DNA of 64,000 bases from Deltaproteobacteria bacterium (GTDB taxonomy: Bacteria; Desulfobacterota; GWC2-55-46): contig JACOUO010000008.1 in assembly GCA_016177845.1 (NCBI GenBank), positions 124,001-188,000 of the forward strand. Direction: 5' to 3'. Numbering within the stretch: the stretch's first letter is position 1; every line of letters begins with the position of its first letter. Made by a program: the position numbers and the translations under genes. The notes beneath the pieces were generated by a model. That model searched no databases. It was not told where the DNA came from and saw only the letters and a program-made list of their open reading frames with translations. Positions 63,837 to 64,000 of the stretch are shown here, in pieces.

Positions 63837-64000
63837 TTATTTTGCGCCGAGTACTGCGTCTTTGCAGGCTTTCGCTACCCTGAACTTTACGACTTTCTTT
63901 GCGGGGATCTTTATTGCTGCGCCTGTCTGCGGGTTCCTTCCGGTCCTTGCTTTCCTCTTTACAAGGACAAGCTTTCCGATTCCCGGTATTGTGAAAGAAT
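63837..64000 (-). CDS. HU-family DNA-binding protein (5' end outside window)
   Basis: C-terminal 53 residues and stop are visible: FTIPGIGKLVLVKRKARTG followed by RNPQTGAAIKIPAKKV and FRVAKACKDAVLGAK. The beta-arm (RTGRNPQTG) that inserts into the DNA minor groove is intact. HU/IHF proteins bend DNA and compact the nucleoid. The N-terminal half lies beyond the right edge. Confidence 0.92.
   Translation of the reverse strand, partial: SFTIPGIGKLVLVKRKARTGRNPQTGAAIKIPAKKVVKFRVAKACKDAVLGAK

Noticed and set aside
1-64000. CRISPR array, IS element, prophage or rRNA
   Set aside because: No regularly spaced repeats, transposase, integrase, phage gene or rRNA sequence was found on either strand.

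Overview
The window looks like chromosomal DNA of an anaerobic or micro-aerophilic bacterium of moderate GC content. Three features point that way: selenocysteine machinery, a group 3-type [NiFe] hydrogenase, and DsrE and hemerythrin proteins. Several B12/radical-SAM enzymes, a two-subunit pyruvate carboxylase and an nrdR-ribD-ribE-ribBA-ribH-nusB operon would fit Nitrospirota or a deltaproteobacterial relative. No rRNA or other phylogenetic marker is present, so the lineage is inference.

Layout. 1-9.1 kb is housekeeping: a partial HAD phosphatase, a thioredoxin-TPR protein behind a near-perfect Fur box, an AmmeMemoRadiSam B protein, gltX, pycA-pycB, an AEC permease and an exported deacetylase-like protein. 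9.1-9.4 kb is intergenic repeat DNA. 9.4-13.2 kb (minus strand) is selB-ydcF-like-selD, and selD itself has an in-frame TGA (Sec) codon followed by a SECIS-like hairpin. 13.4-19.1 kb (plus strand) holds two [NiFe]-hydrogenase subunits, a GAF-GGDEF protein, Hsp20 and an unrecognised exported protein. 19.1-21.8 kb (minus strand) is a small redox group: DUF488, DsrE, hemerythrin, a b-type cytochrome and a membrane protein.

21.8-59.1 kb is one long minus-strand run of 27 surface-glycan genes. It encodes sugar-nucleotide enzymes (UXS, epimerases, a nucleotidyltransferase, two DegT aminotransferases, a Gfo/Idh dehydrogenase), several GT2 glycosyltransferases, two pairs of large GT-C-like membrane proteins, a Wzx flippase, a NodU-type carbamoyltransferase, a UGM-like flavoprotein and five radical SAM proteins. 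59.2-63.6 kb is the riboflavin/nusB/nrdR operon, and a partial HU gene closes the window.

The most unusual part is 45.6-51.0 kb. A Gfo/Idh dehydrogenase, a DegT aminotransferase and a NeuD/PglD-type left-handed beta-helix N-acyltransferase would normally form a Wlb/Wbp-like route to an N-acylated amino sugar. Here the acyltransferase carries an N-terminal lipoyl domain and an E3/E1-binding (PSBD) domain, and it lies directly upstream of E1 alpha and beta subunits of a 2-oxoacid dehydrogenase. This suggests a dedicated mini 2-oxoacid dehydrogenase complex in which an acyl group made from a 2-oxoacid is passed on a lipoyl arm to a nucleotide-linked amino sugar rather than to CoA. The domain architecture is visible in the sequence; the chemistry is inference.
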